Shown: piece by piece, positions 36,901 through 51,913 of the stretch | Layout of the letters: each line of letters opens with the position of its first letter | Position numbering within the stretch: position 1 is the first letter of the stretch | Source: Capra hircus | Lineage: Eukaryota; Chordata; Mammalia; Artiodactyla; Bovidae | Direction of reading: 5' to 3' | NCBI RefSeq assembly: GCF_001704415.2 | Contig: NC_030817.1 | Coordinates: forward strand, 35,103,550 to 35,167,549 | Length of the DNA: 64,000 nt | Notes under the pieces: model-generated | What the model saw: only the letters and a program-made list of their open reading frames with translations | Database searches by the model: none | What the model was told of the DNA's origin: nothing | Position numbers and translations under genes: made by a program

Positions 36901-39900
36901 GTATGGACCTCAAGCCAAGACCTGATTTTATGTTTTTAAAGAATTGTGGGGAATAAAGGAAAAAAAGAGTATGAAACTATGTGGCCCACAAAGCCTAAAA
37001 TATTCACTATTAGGCCATTTATTAAAAAGAAGTTTGCTTGCCGACACTTGCTCTACATAGACAAACTCAAGACCCAATTTAACAGTAAATAATTCTAAAC
37101 TAGTAACTTTGTAAACCACCAACTTTGTACACAAGTCAAGATGGAAGAACGTGTAGATATATCACTGAATATACTTAATGTGGCTGACATTTAACATGTT
37201 GAAGCATACCAACTTATCTGAAATGACCTTAAATAAAATCTTTTAGAGAAAAATACAGACCCACAATAAAAATGTTTCAGCTTAAAAAAAAACAAAAAAA
37301 CTCCTTAAAAGAGAGCAACCATAAAGATTACAAGATTTGTTTTTTTAATGCAGAAGCTAAACCAAAATTTGCATGGTTCAATTCTATAATGATACCATAG
37401 AATAAGTGAGATAATTTAAGGTGAATTAGCAAAGGCTTCAAAGTATACCTATATGTGATAAGATATTTTCTGAAAATTGCCTGAAAAACCAGTATCACAC
37501 TCAACAAAACGTTCAAAGATATCCAAATATTTAATACCATAAAAGGTACATCAGCTTAGCCAAAGACACAGCTAAGGTCGTTGATCTACTATCCAAGAAA
37601 TCCAAATAAAACTATAGGGGAGTATTTGCAATTACATTAAATTGCTTATCTGAGAACTCTGTAGTAACAAAAATTTACCACTTTTCAAATTGTGAATAAA
37701 AATTATTACTTACACTTTTAACAGTTCTTCATGAGGGGGAAAAGAAGATGCCTATTAAAAGAGTTCAATGTTACTTTAAAACAAAGCTTTCCAGAAGACT
37801 GCAAATAATTAAAACTCTTCTCAAACATAAATTAAGACAACACCAAAGGTAAAACTATAGAATAATTATATGCCAACAAAAAGTAATTTTAATAAAAACA
37901 TGTACACATTTATAAAACGTACTGAATGTTAAATCAAATCTTCATTGTCACTATATTCTTAAAACTTTTCACTTAAACATATATTAGTTTCCTATCAGGT
38001 GCAAAGCACTAGTTAATATCTTAAATTTTCCTAATGCACAATTCATATTTGACCATGTTAAGTTTCCAAAAGTAAAAACAATAAAACCATTAATGAAGGA
38101 AAGGTTAGGTAACTTGCATATAAAAAATTTTACATAATATTTATATATTATGTACATAGTCCTTCATATACAGTATTTATTCTTGATGACAATCTCCCAA
38201 ACTAAACTACTATAAACTTCTTGTTGACAAGGATGCTAATTCTTTTGTCCTTCAAAACATACATAAGATAAATTAATTTAAAGACTATTTTGGTAACATT
38301 AATTTAAGAAAATACACATCATATTTTTACCAAGCAGAATTATACTTTGAAAAAGTATTTTGAATAGTGGTAAATTATTACTTATAATATTACATATTTC
38401 TTAGTTTCTCTCCCATTGTAGATGTTCTGAGAAAAGGGGAAGAAGTAAGGCATACACAGTTTTAAACTGACCTCTAAAGGATTTTATCTGACTTCCTAAG
38501 GAAAGGATTCTAAAGAATCTGAAAACATAGACACAGATACGAAACAGAGCTGGACTATATATATATATATTGTGGATACTTTATAAACTATAGATTACCA
38601 TATCTTGGCTATGACATAGCAAATTGCTTTATATTTTAGGAAATTTGATAAACAGTTATAAATAAATAAAACAATGAAAAAGCAAAAGTCATGAGTCATA
38701 AAATTTTTACCACATAAATAAAAGGCAAGGCATCTAACAGAACCTACCTGTTGGTAGTTTTGTTGCTTAAGCTCTTCAATTTGGGACTTAAACAATTTGT
38801 TTTCATCTTGTACTTCCTATTTAAACAAAAATTAAACAGGAATACAGAAATTTTATTTTCAATATAAACTTTAAAACATATCACACAAGCCAGGCAAAAT
38901 CTAAAACAATAAAGATTTTCCAACAGTATAATAAGCCCTATATTAAAACACTTTCCCCAGGTGGCAAGAGTGGTAAAGAACCTGCTTGCCAATGCAGGAG
39001 ACAGATGAGAAGCAGGCTTGATCCCTGGGTGGGGAAGATCCCTTAGGCCCAAGGACATGGCAAGCCACTCCAGAATTCTTGCCTGGAGAATCCCATGGAC
39101 AGAGGGGCCTGGCAGGCTACAGTCCATAAAGTCACAGAGTCAGATGCTACTGAGGCAATTTAGCACACACACATGCATAAAATTGGAATAATTAAATTAT
39201 TCTGTACTATCTAGGGATTGAGTATGTCTCAATGCAAGAAATCCAGAAACAAACCCAAACACCTGTAGGAATTTACTACAGGGTGATACCTCAAATCAGT
39301 AGGGCAAATTCTACTGAAATTTTATACTGGATATATCTTTGTGTGGGGGATCTCCATTCTGAAGATCAGCCCTGGGATTTCTTTGGAAGGAATGATGCTA
39401 AAGCTGAAACTACAGTACTTTGGCCACCTCATGAGAAGAGTTGACTCACTGGAAAAGACTGATGCTGGGAGGGATTGGGGGCAGGAGGAGAAGGGGACGA
39501 CAGAGGATGAGATGGCTGGATGGCATCACTGACTCGACGGACGTCTGAGTGAACTCCAGGAGTTGGTGATGGACAGGGAGGCCTGGCGTGCTGCGGTTCA
39601 TGGGGTCGCAAAGTTGGACACGACTGAGCGACAGAACGGAACTGGACTGTCCTACAGACTGTAGGGTGCTTAGCAGCATCCACAGCCGCCAGCCGCTAGG
39701 TGCAGCAGCACCGCTCGACCAGCTGTGACAGCCAGAAATGCCTCCAAATACTAGGGCAAGGGCAGAGGGAACCAATGCAGTAAAGCAATAACAGATTACT
39801 TAAAAATGTAGCTTGTCTTTTGTTTTTTAAGGTTGAAATGCTAATCTCATAACTTAAATTACATGTGAATAAAACATCTAAGCAAAAATGAATAAATTAT

Positions 39901-42900
39901 AAACAGTATTAGAAAAAAACATGTGAAAACATTCTTATGATCACAGAAGGGAAGATAAATTCAAGACTTCAAACTCAGAAAATTACTTATATCTGAGTAC
40001 ATGAAAGTTTTAAACTTCTAAGGTGGTGGGGGGAGGGGACGAAGGAAGTCAAAAGAAAAACTTAAATTGCCCCACATATGACAGAAGGCTAATTTCTCTT
40101 ATTATGTAAAAAGGATCTTACTAAATTAGTTTTTTAAAAAGTCAACCAAGAGGAGGAAATTAGGAAACTCATTTACAAATACTCATATACAAATGAAGAG
40201 TGCTTAACTTCTCTCACTCTTGTTTAGTCACTAAGTCACTGGTAGCATCCATGTCCAACTCTTTTGCAACCCTATGGACTGTAGCCTACCAGGCTCCTCT
40301 GTCCATGGGATTTCCCAATTTCCAAGGCAAGAATATTTGAGTGGGTAGGCATTTCCTTCTCCAGGGATTGAACCTACATCTCCTGCACTGGCAGGAGGAT
40401 TCTTTACCAATGAGCCCACCTGGGGAGCTCTACTTTTCTCACTAGCAAATGTAAATTAAAATAATCTAACCATCTTTCAAGCAGAATATCAAATCTTTTA
40501 TCTTCTTCAGTATTGACGAGGATGAAAAGGAATGGCTCTCTGTTGCAGAATGTAATTTAGTTGCTGTAGTTCAGTTGTTTAATTGAGTGTAATTTAGTTA
40601 TTTAGTTATAATTCAGTCTATCACAGAGTGTAAATTAGTAAAAACACTTAAAAGGGCAATTTAGCATCATCTGACAAAATTTTAAATGAATCTACTTGGG
40701 AACAAAAGGGAATGTGTCAGAACCAACCCTTGGAGCAGAAAATGTGAAAACAAGTATGTGAGACAATGTTGTTGCTGTTCAGTCGCTCAGTCGTGTCAGA
40801 CTCTTTGCGACCCATGGACTGCAGCACACCAGGCTTCCCTGTCCTTCACAATCTCCCGGAGTTTGTTCAAACTCATGTCCATTGAATTAGTGATGCCATT
40901 CAACCATCTCATCCTCTGTCATCCCCTTCTCCTCCTGCCTTCAATCTTTCCCAGCATCAGGGTCTTTTCCAATGTGTTGGCTCTTCACATTAGGTGGCCA
41001 AAGTATTGGAGGTTCAGCATCAGTCCTTCAAATGAATATTCAGGACTGATTTCCTTTAGGATTAACTGGTTTGAAGGGACTCTCAAGAGTCTTCTCCAGC
41101 ACCACAGTTCAAAAGCATCACTTCTTCGGCGCTCAGCCTTCTTTCTGGTCCAACTCTCACATACATGCATGAGACACTGCAGACATCTAAAATCTTCTAT
41201 CACTTCAAAACAAAGTTCTATAAGGACTTTCAATACTAACTACGTGAAGATGACGTGATACTACTTTCTATTTTAACTATCACTTTCAAGAAGGGAAAAA
41301 ACCCTCTGCATAAAACTTTCATCCAAAAGTTCACTTGCGGATATTTTAAATACAGATCAAGTACTGTATAAGACCCAGCCTGCCAATGCAGGAGACATAA
41401 GAGATGTGGGTTCAATCCCTGGGTCAGGAAGGCCACCTGGAGAAGGGAATGGCAATTCACTCTAGTATTCTTGCCTAAGAAATCCCAAAGACCCAGGAGC
41501 CTGGTGGGCTACAGTCCCTAGAGTAGCAAAGAGTCAGACACAACTGAAACAACTTAGCATGGCACTGTAAGTACAGAAGGTGTGTGTGTTAAGGATACTC
41601 ACCACAGAATTGTTTTAACAGGAAACACAACTCTAAATAATCTAGGTGTTCATAAACTAAGACTGGTGGAATAAATAATAATACAATCATACAAAAAATG
41701 TAACAACATCATTAAACATTAAGATGAAAATGTGCTTATGTGGGAATATCTCAGAAAGATTACTAACTGAGTGAGCAGAGGAGCAAAATACAAAAGTGTG
41801 TATGATTAAAAATACACTGTATTTAAACACACACACACACTGTATGCATGGGCACTTACTCAAAAGATACATAAACAAGTGACAGTAGTTATCTGAGGAA
41901 TGAGACCCAGGGTCTGGGTGGGAAGGAATATCATTTTGTATTCTATCTTCTTCTTTAGTAGTTAAAATTGTTTTCAAACATGCAAAGACAGTAACTCATA
42001 TGATAATTCTAAGTAAATACATGTACCTGTAACAGCTTTGTTTGGCTAGAAAGATCACTCTCCCTCTCTTTTAGCATAGTTTCTAATCTCTTCATTTCAT
42101 TTTCCTTTTCTTTCAACCTAGAATTTTTACAAAGATGTTTTATTTAGTTAGGTGAATTGGAGGAGCATGGAAGAATTTTAGGACAATGAACTTTTCCTTT
42201 TATGATTCTATAATGATAGACACATCATACATTAGTCAAAAACCTACAGAATGTACCACACAAACTGAACCCTAATGGATACTATGGACAGTTAATAACA
42301 ATATACTGACTTCACCCATGAATTGTAACAAATTACCACACTAATATAAGATGTAAATAAGAAGAGACATGAGAGGGGAGGGTATACAGAAATTCTCTGT
42401 ATTGCTCTCTCAATTTTCTCTGTAAACCTAAAAGTGCTCCCCCAAATACTGCATTAATTTTTTAATGTGAGGTAGAAATAAATCTAAAATCATAGTTTAA
42501 TGATCTATATACCACTAAGAGGGCTTCCCTTGTAGCTCAGTCAGTAAAGAATCTCCCTGCAATGCAGAAGATCTGGGTTTGATTCCTGGGTTGGGAAGAT
42601 CCCCTGGAGAAGGAAATGGCAACCCACTCCAGTATTCTTGCCTGGAGAATCCCCGTGGACAGAGGAGCCTGGCAGGCTACAGTCCTTGGGGTCTCAAGAG
42701 TTGGACACGACTTAGTGACTAAACCACCAAGACCATACCACTAACAACACGCCTGAAACATGTCTCTCAGCTTTCTATTTGCAAATGACACAAAAGCACC
42801 TTGACAGTTACACAAGCCCACAAGATAAACAGTTGTACAAATGAGCAATATTAGTGCCACAAAGAGACATCCCCTTTTTCTTCAAGAAGATAATGACTTA

Positions 42901-45900
42901 ATAAATATCTTCAATATTTTACTTCTTTAAAGATAACAGCTTCAAAGAGCCACTTCTTAAACAACAATAAAGACTGAAAAGATCATATCTAAGCAAAAAT
43001 CTCTTGAAAGTAATTAATAGAAGGCCAAAAAGATTAAGTCCAGATATACTTTTTACCACTTAGACCAATTTAAGAGAACAGACTTCATAAGATAAAAATT
43101 TTCTAGGATGAACAGATTAACACTTCCTTCGCTCACTGCATGTATGCTGCTGCTGCTAAATCACTTCAGTCGTCTCCAACTCTTTGTGCCCCTATGGACT
43201 GTAGCCTGCCAGGCTCCTCTGTCCATAGGATTCTCCAGGCAAGAATACTGGGGCGGGTTCCTGTTTCCTCCTCCAGGGGATCTCCCTGACCCAGAGATCG
43301 AACCCACATCTCTTCTTGTCTCCTGCCTTGGCAGGTGGGTTTCTTTACCACTAGCGCCACCTGGGAAGCCCATGCTTATTAGATTAAATATTTTTACTAC
43401 TCGGCTCATTAGACTGAATATTTTTACTATTTGGCACAATATGACTGATGTGACAAAAGATACCACTTTCCCCAAAGTGCAAGTTACTTTTATAGAAAGA
43501 TTCCAGGTTCACTATCAAAATTATGGCTAAGATTATCTTCTGGTTAATTCAGAGATGTTGATCTCTCACGTAATAAAAATGATTTTAATTTGAAATAAAT
43601 TTAACCTCTCTTTATAATAATTACATACTTCATTCAAAAAGAGGGTGAGACAGAGAACTTAAAACCAGTCTATATTAATAGAAAATGCATTTGAAGAGTT
43701 TGGAAAGGATAGTCTCCAGGAATCTGAAAGCACTTGAAAGGTCTCTGCTTTATTATACCAAATAGAGATTTATTTACCCTTGGATTATAATTCCTACTTA
43801 ACAAGAAAGTTAAAGACTTAGAAGAAACTCATCATAATATTCAAGGACATTCAAGAAAATATTGAAAATTTCCTCTTTAAAATGCTAGCTAAAAGTATAC
43901 TTACACAATCTGAAGTTCTTCAAATTGTGATGCAGAACACGCCTAAGAAACAGATTTCACATTTTTAATTCTAACGTCAAAAAGATCAGGTTCTACAACA
44001 TATTATAGAATCAGTCACCAATAAAATAAAAACACAACAACTATCTGTGGTAGATTTAAGATTGAGCCATTCATAAAACAAAGAATGAATTTTCTTTAAT
44101 TTTTAATATCCATTTGTTAAAGGATTACAGATTAATACACCACGTAAACAACAAACACTTAAAAAGGAGAATGAGAGTTTGTCTGAAAAAGTAAGGAGAG
44201 GAAATGCCTTTAGACTCAGGTTCACAAATGAGGCAGTGATAGATTTGACAGGAATAAAAGTTAATTTTATTTTATCAACAACAATAAAACTATGATACCA
44301 CAGTAATTTTTACGGCAAAAAAAAAATCTCAGGAGAATATATTAAGTTCTTTATTTTCTAGTACAGTAAAATAGAGATTCCTCATTTTTTATAAAATATG
44401 CTGGCAATCTGTTTATATTATACCTCTTGAAACTTATGCTGTGCAAATTCCTGAACATGAGTTTTTAAAGATTCGTTTTCTTCTTGAAGGTCCTGAAAAA
44501 GAATAAGCCTGAATAAAATTGATATTGAAATATGAAAAAGGATGTTACCTTTTATCTTTTTAACTTCTCACCTGTAGCCGTCTCCCTCTATTGTGTAGGT
44601 CTCTCTCCTTCTCTTCTAAAACAGTCTTCATGTGACTCATCTGTTCCTCCTTTCCTTTTAATCTAGCAGTAAGTTAATAAGAACTATCAATGAAAATGTT
44701 ACATGACCAAAGACAAAACACAGTAAAAGTATTGGAGATTGGAAAAGTATATTTCAGATTGTACTCATAACCCAAATTGATTAAATAAGCTAAAAAAGTA
44801 AATATCATATGTATAAAGGCATATAAGATTTTGGAGACATCAAGCTGAGAAGCAGCTCTATTCCCACCCATTAACACACTGTTTAAGTCAATACCAGCAA
44901 ATTTAGCTTATTATGACTAGAGTCTGGGTATGAAATATATAACCAGTTTCACAGTGGCTATTAAAATGAGCAAAGAGCAACATATCAGTTTAAGGTCAAG
45001 TTTAGATTATAAACCAGAAAAATAAGACTTCCACTGTATCCCCATTCCCATCAGTAAACCTGTAGGTTAAAGTCTAATGAAAAATTTAAGACCTTGAGGC
45101 CTTCAAGATATAATTTGATGTTCTTTAAAATATTACTTGAAATCAAATAAAAAGGAGTTAGGATTTTCATTATAATTTTATATTTAACTTGTGGGAAAGA
45201 AATATTAAAGGGAAGTGAGGAAGACGATACTTACAAGTTCTGAAGTTCCTGAACTTGAGAAGTGATAGATAACTGAAATGCAAAGCAGCAGAAAAAAAGT
45301 AACTCATTTTCTTTCAGTTTACTTTACTACACTTATGATAAACCTTAAAATGTGTACATTTCAAATCACAAAGATCCTAGTTGAATTATTCATGTCAAAA
45401 TGAGATGACTTGATTTCACCCTCTCCTGACCCCAATGACAATAAGAGTGAGAAATTTTACAAGGGTGTGTAGGGGGAGAAGAGACAAGGAATACAGTTAT
45501 GAATGATAAGTCTAAGGCAAGTGACACTTCTAAAACTGTGAAAATTAGAATAGTAACTGTCCACATACCTCCCACAATGTCAGAGCACTTCTCTCCCAGT
45601 CGTCAAGGCCAACTCCTCAACAGTACTTTATGTAAGTGTGTGCTTAGTCTCAGTCATGTCCATCTCTTTGCGACCCCATGCACTGTAGCCCGCCAGGCCC
45701 CTGTCCATGGGGATTCTCCAGATAATAATACTGGAGTATTCCTTATACTCTCCTTTAATCTCCTCTTCTTATCATACACAATACAACAGGATCTTTTATT
45801 CCCCACTGTCTTCTCACAGTCCCTTCAGATATTGGCTTAGGTATCAGCTCCTCAGGAGGGGACTTTCTGAATTCTCAATCTCTGTTAGGAGTTTAATCAT

Positions 45901-48900
45901 TTCCTCATACCTTATTTCATTCAACACATTATCTCCAACAAATAATACTTTGATAAGTAGGAGGAACTGAATAAACATTTCTAAATTAATCTGTTGGATA
46001 AATGCATGAATTATCTCTTCCGTGCAATCTCAGTATTTCTTTCAATGAAACCTTATCAGATTAAATTCACCAAAACCACACATTTATTTCCAGTAACCAC
46101 ATCTACCTCTGAAATACCGCCATGAAATCTGTACTTTATTCTATAGGCAAAGGTTGAGTAATACATATAGTAAAAATATTTTGGAACATGCATTTAAAAA
46201 AAAAAGTTTACCGAAGTGTTTTGTTTTGTTAAGTTGGCAAACTAAAATAAACATTACTACAGAAAACTTCCCAGAAAAAGAACTTTGACAATTAAAAGGT
46301 ATATTGATTCAAATATTAAGAACATTTCCTCAAATCAGGCAAAAATAATAAGCACAAAACTCAACATACTTACAACACACTACTAAAAAGTTTTTTTCTG
46401 AGTAACAAGAAAAAAACCAAATAGTTCATAAATACGTATACACTAATAAATCTGTCATGCTATGGCTCTGGGATTTTTACCTGTTGAGCCTTTTCAAGCT
46501 GGATATTTCCTATTTCTTCTTTTAGAGCCTCTATTTCCTGTTTCAAATCCTTGACAATGACAAAACAGACAAGATTGGACAATGGAAACACAGAAATTGA
46601 CATAAAATGCAATGTACAGACAAACACATGAAATTAAATGGTATTCACTAAAGTTGATAAACAAAAAAACAAAACATAGGTTTTATCTCTCTCAATACCT
46701 GAATAGTTTTCTCCTTATTAGCAACTTTGAGCAGTTCAGCTTCCAAAAGCTCTTCCACAGACTTGATCTTTCCGTCTTTTTCATGGATCCTTAAATAAGG
46801 AAATACAGGATTAAACGTGGACAGAAATCATCAAGACCCACCACTAAGATATAAAAACAGCACCAAACCATGAACAAGTTCACCAAATCAATTCTCCCCA
46901 TTTTAAGTAAAAGAAGAACTTGCAGCCAGGAAAAAACGCTTCAGAATTCTTCCTAAACAAGAATTAAGCAGTAACTACTAGACGGCTGAAGCCTATACAC
47001 ACAAGGAGAAGCTGGTGACATGCTTCAAAAGAGCACAGGGAATGTAAGATTTGTATTCCAAAGAATACTGGGGAGAACTGAGTTCCTCTCAACAATATAG
47101 GCTTCTAGAGAGCTCTGAAAGCTATAGCAGAATTTATATACAATTATAGCATTAAACCTTACAGATACTTCAAGAAAACAACACATATAAAGAACTGACC
47201 TCTATTCAATATAACTTGTTTGTTAATAGTTCTTACTGCATAAAAAAATTAACAATTTGATACTCTAAGTTAATAAATGGGAGTCCATCATGGAAACCGA
47301 TTTTTAACAATCACAAACTGCACTGGGAAAGCACAGCTAAGTTGCCTTATTCCAACAATGAAAAAATCCTAGCCACCTCAACTGCACAATAAAGTAAGAC
47401 TTATGACCACGAAGAAAATGGAGCAAAAGAAAAAGACCAGCTTAATAATGTCATTACTTACACTTTCTTAAGTTCTTCAACTAGAGATGCAAAGGACACC
47501 TAGAAATAGGAGGGTATCCTACTTAGTAATATGCTCAAAATATAAATGGGCCATAAACAGAAAAGTATGTTATTTTTTTAAATTAAAATTTCTACTATAC
47601 CAAAATCTGGGAAAAATAAACCTAGGAATTAATTCTTTCCAGATTTTTCTGAATGTCAGAATTATGAAAAGCACTTTGAAAGTAAGGCGCTTTAAAGCTA
47701 CTTATGGTAAGTATAGGTCAAAAGAAAAATCAGTGTATAAATATTAAAATTATTAACTCAATGATCCTAACCATATAAGGAGAAGATAGATAACCTCTTT
47801 TACTATTATTTAGAATTTTTACTTTACATATGTATATTCAAAACCATCTATCATTACAGTAATGAGCAAGGACATGCTATCTGGAGTACTCTATCCAGTG
47901 TTTGCCATAAAGTCAGCGTTTACTAAACTGCAGCTCCTATTACTCACAATCAAGTCGCCAATCAATCACAGATTAAAACTGCAGATGACAAATATCATGG
48001 GGAAGGGAGGGACAAACAAGACTCGCTAATGTGTTTGGTAACAGGCATGCCCACTGCTTACAAGAGAATAGTTATAAGATCTGTTTAACATATTACCTGA
48101 TCATTTTGCTTGGCCTTTAAATCTTGAACTTCTTTTGTCAAAGATGAATTTTCTGTTCTTATTGCCTTTTTCAAAGACACATAAGTACAACATACTTTAA
48201 TTTTCTGAAAAAAACAACTACCTTCAAAATACAGTAGCTTCTCATTTTTCTCTAGCTGCTTCTTTTCCTTTCTGAAGGCCCAGAAATCTCAGTTGCTCTA
48301 CATGTCTACAATTCTATAACTTCCAGAGCCAGCCAAATAGAGTTTTAATTTTATTATCCTCTCAAGTATTTCTACTTATGTTTCCACAACCTGAAAACCA
48401 CAAAGTATACCACTTGTCAAGTCACTTCTCGCCTTAAAATCAAATACACTGTTTACCCTATTTCTTCCAGCAATCCTATTCAAATTAAGTTACTTAAGGC
48501 TAACGATGGGGCATCCCAAGTGGTGCTAGAGGTAAAGAACCCACCTGCCAATGCAGGAGACATAAGAGATGTGGGTTTGATCCCTGGGTCAGGAAGATCC
48601 CCTGGAGGAGGACATGGCAACCCACTCCAGTATTCTTGCCTGGAGAATCCCAAGGACAGAAGAGCCTGGTGGGCTACAGTCCATGGGGTCGCACAGAGTC
48701 AGACATGACTGAAGCAACCTAGCACACACTCAGGCAAGGCTAATGATAACCGTAAAATGGAACTTCATTCTCTCCTTTCTCTGGTCTCTAACACTATTTC
48801 ATGAACATATCAACTCCACTAGTTACTATTATGACCAGTTACTGTTTGGTTATAATTCAGACATGGGTGGAGGTGGGAAAGCACTAGAAACCATAATAAC

Positions 48901-51873
48901 AGTATCTACTTCATTAAGGCAGTAAATGCTACAGTCAACCACACATTTTTCTATTTATAATAAAATCTTAAGTTTAATGAAAAAAGAACATCATATAAAT
49001 TCATTAAATGTGGGTAACTGAAAAGCTATGGGAAAAATATTACACGTTGCAGCGAAAACTCTTCATGTCACTGAATAATCACAGGTAAAACAAATATACA
49101 ATATGGTTTACTTTCAGCTCTTCCTCTTTCGTGGCCACCTGAATAAGTCCAGTTTCGAGTAATTCTTCTACAGTCTTCAACTTCTCATCTTTCTCCTTAA
49201 TGCTGAAATAATAAATTTAAAACACATGTATGAACTATATTTCAAGGAAAATGACATGATTTCTAAATAAATATTTGACATGGATTAACTCTTAGGCCCA
49301 TCGTTCTTTATAAACTTTCAATTCTAGAAAGGTTTCTGATGATCTTCAATCCTGGTCCAAGGGTTCTTCCTCTTTGCCAATAAATAAAATGTATTCAAAT
49401 AATGCATGCTTACATGCTAGCCTAAACAAGTAAATCATGGCCATACATGACTCTCATAAACCTAATTTAATGCCAAAGCAATCAAGAGTACATCACTCTC
49501 TTCCCTTTATGAAGTACAAAGAAAATTTTAAGAATTTACATTAATATAGTTAATCATTCTGTTATCTCAGACTTGGTAGAAATGAATCATTGAAATATTA
49601 AAAATAATTTTAATCTCTTACCATCTTTCCATTTGTTCCAAAACATCTTTACTAGGCTGAAACAAAATCACCAAAAAAAAAAAAAAAAAAAAAAAGATAC
49701 TTTTACCAAGTTTGCATGAAATAAAACTACTTTAGAAATAGAATTCTATGAAAATTGTTTAGTATTAAATAGATCCAAAATTTAGGAAGATGATCCATAT
49801 TTAAAGACTGCTAATAGTTAAAGAATTTTTTCACTCAGAAAACACAAGAGACGAGGCTACACAAAAGACAAAGATGAAGTATAAAATGGGCTGGAAATGC
49901 CCAAACTTACCCCTGTGAGTAAGTTTTCATTTACCATAAAAGAAAATCTTAAGGATAAGAAGAGAATTTGCCTCTCCTTTACATTAATTCTTCAAATCTA
50001 AAATTCCAAGGCTCTAAGGCCTTGTAGGCCAAGAAAGAGGCTTTGCTCTTTTTCATTTTTGTTTTTCACCTAAGGTATAAGGCAAGTGTACAAAACCTGT
50101 GTTCAATTCAATGAATTTTTAACATGCAGATTTCACATAACCACCACCTAAGTCATTATACAGAATGTTTTAAAATTGACTGTCAAGCGCAGAAGAAACA
50201 CAAGCACATAGTCTCCTTGTTACGTTAAAACATGACATGTGAGCTGGTCCCCATCTTTGACCCATCTTCTAGTATTCCCCCAATACACACAAATTCCTCA
50301 ATGTTATAATCTACTATATGTCCAGAAGTGGAGCACTCCCTTGGAAGTCCTAGGCCTTCAGGCAGCTAAGCAACTTGACAAAACAGGTTCAGGGTCTTTT
50401 TCCCTTCAACATTCTCTTCTACCCATTCTGTTCCCTACCTGCTTTCTTCTAATTCTACTAGTTTTGTAATTTTTTCCCATTTTACTAAAACCATTACAAC
50501 CATTTTTCACAACTACTATTAATTTTTCCATTACCAAATCCTAGTCCTAAGATTCCATTTATTAAATATTTCTAAAATTAACTATGTTTTCTTCAATACC
50601 TTAGGTTAAGTTTCCAGCTTTACACATCTCAAATATCATAATACCCTGCCTCTAGTTCACAAGGATTATATTGTGAGGGGTACAGGAGAACTTCTCAATG
50701 GGAAAAAAACTTTCTTACCACTAGAAAGGAAAGAGATGTCAAAAATATATTAAATCATGATTGTAAACTGAAAACTAAATCATGCAATAAGTTTATAAAC
50801 CTTTCATCAAGATGACTTTTGTCCATCTTTATTTTTCATGAATCCTATGTCACACAAAAAACAATATAAAATTTGCGACCATGCATGATGACAGATGTTA
50901 ACTAGACTTATTGTGATCATTTAACAGTAATATAAATGTCAAATTATTATGTTGTACAACTGAAATTAATGTCAACTGTAACTCAATTTTAAAAAGGTAC
51001 TATTAAGTCTTGGTTATATGTAGCTTAATCAGTTAGTTGTACTCCACCTTTAGCTCTGCATACTTCACTACCACATAAATTTAAACACCCCATGGACATC
51101 ATTATGATTCACCTAACATACCAGACAAAATGCTTATTCATTCTTTCAACATCCTTCAGTAGCACAGCCACATAATAGATCAAGCTCATGGTCCTTACAC
51201 AGCTTTCATGATTAGGCCCTAGCAAGCTCGTCTCTTCTTACACCTCCACAATACGCCCTGAATATGCCAATTTTCCACACACTGCCATGACTTTTAATAC
51301 TGTATTCCCTTAGCCCTGATTTCCACTTAGCTGCTCAGCAAATTCTTGGCTTTTTTCAAAATCAGGTTTAACTGTCCCCTCTCTGTGGTGCCTCTTCACC
51401 CTTATTCTCCTTCAGATAGAATTCTCTCTTCATCTAAACCTATCCACATTTTAAGAATTTTTGGAAAAAAAAGAAGAATTTTATTCATCACAATTTTCTG
51501 TGTATACAGCTATCTCCACCCATATTCTCAAACGCAGGAATCAAGTCTTATTCATCTCTATAGCCTTAGCATTATAGCACAGTACCTAGCATACGCTCAG
51601 TAAAAATTTAGTGGGCTGGATATACTTTAACAAGGTTACAGTCTAAGTACTCTTTATCAATTGCTCAATGAATATTCAATTGTATTAAACTGACCCAATT
51701 TAGTATCAATCCAGTATTTTAACTTTATATATTATTAATCTAATCCTACCCAATTTTCTCCTCCTTGGATGATCTTCAAAACTACATCTTATACAGTAAT
51801 GAAATTTTCTTCAGTAAAATACAAGGCTGCAGGGCAAAAGGGAAAAAACTATTCTACCATCTTAATAATCTTG

Positions 51874-51913
<40 letters not shown>

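Noticed and set aside
40686..41258. 190-codon open frame on the plus strand
   Set aside because: It is mostly the antisense of a minus-strand BovB fragment; no independent motif.
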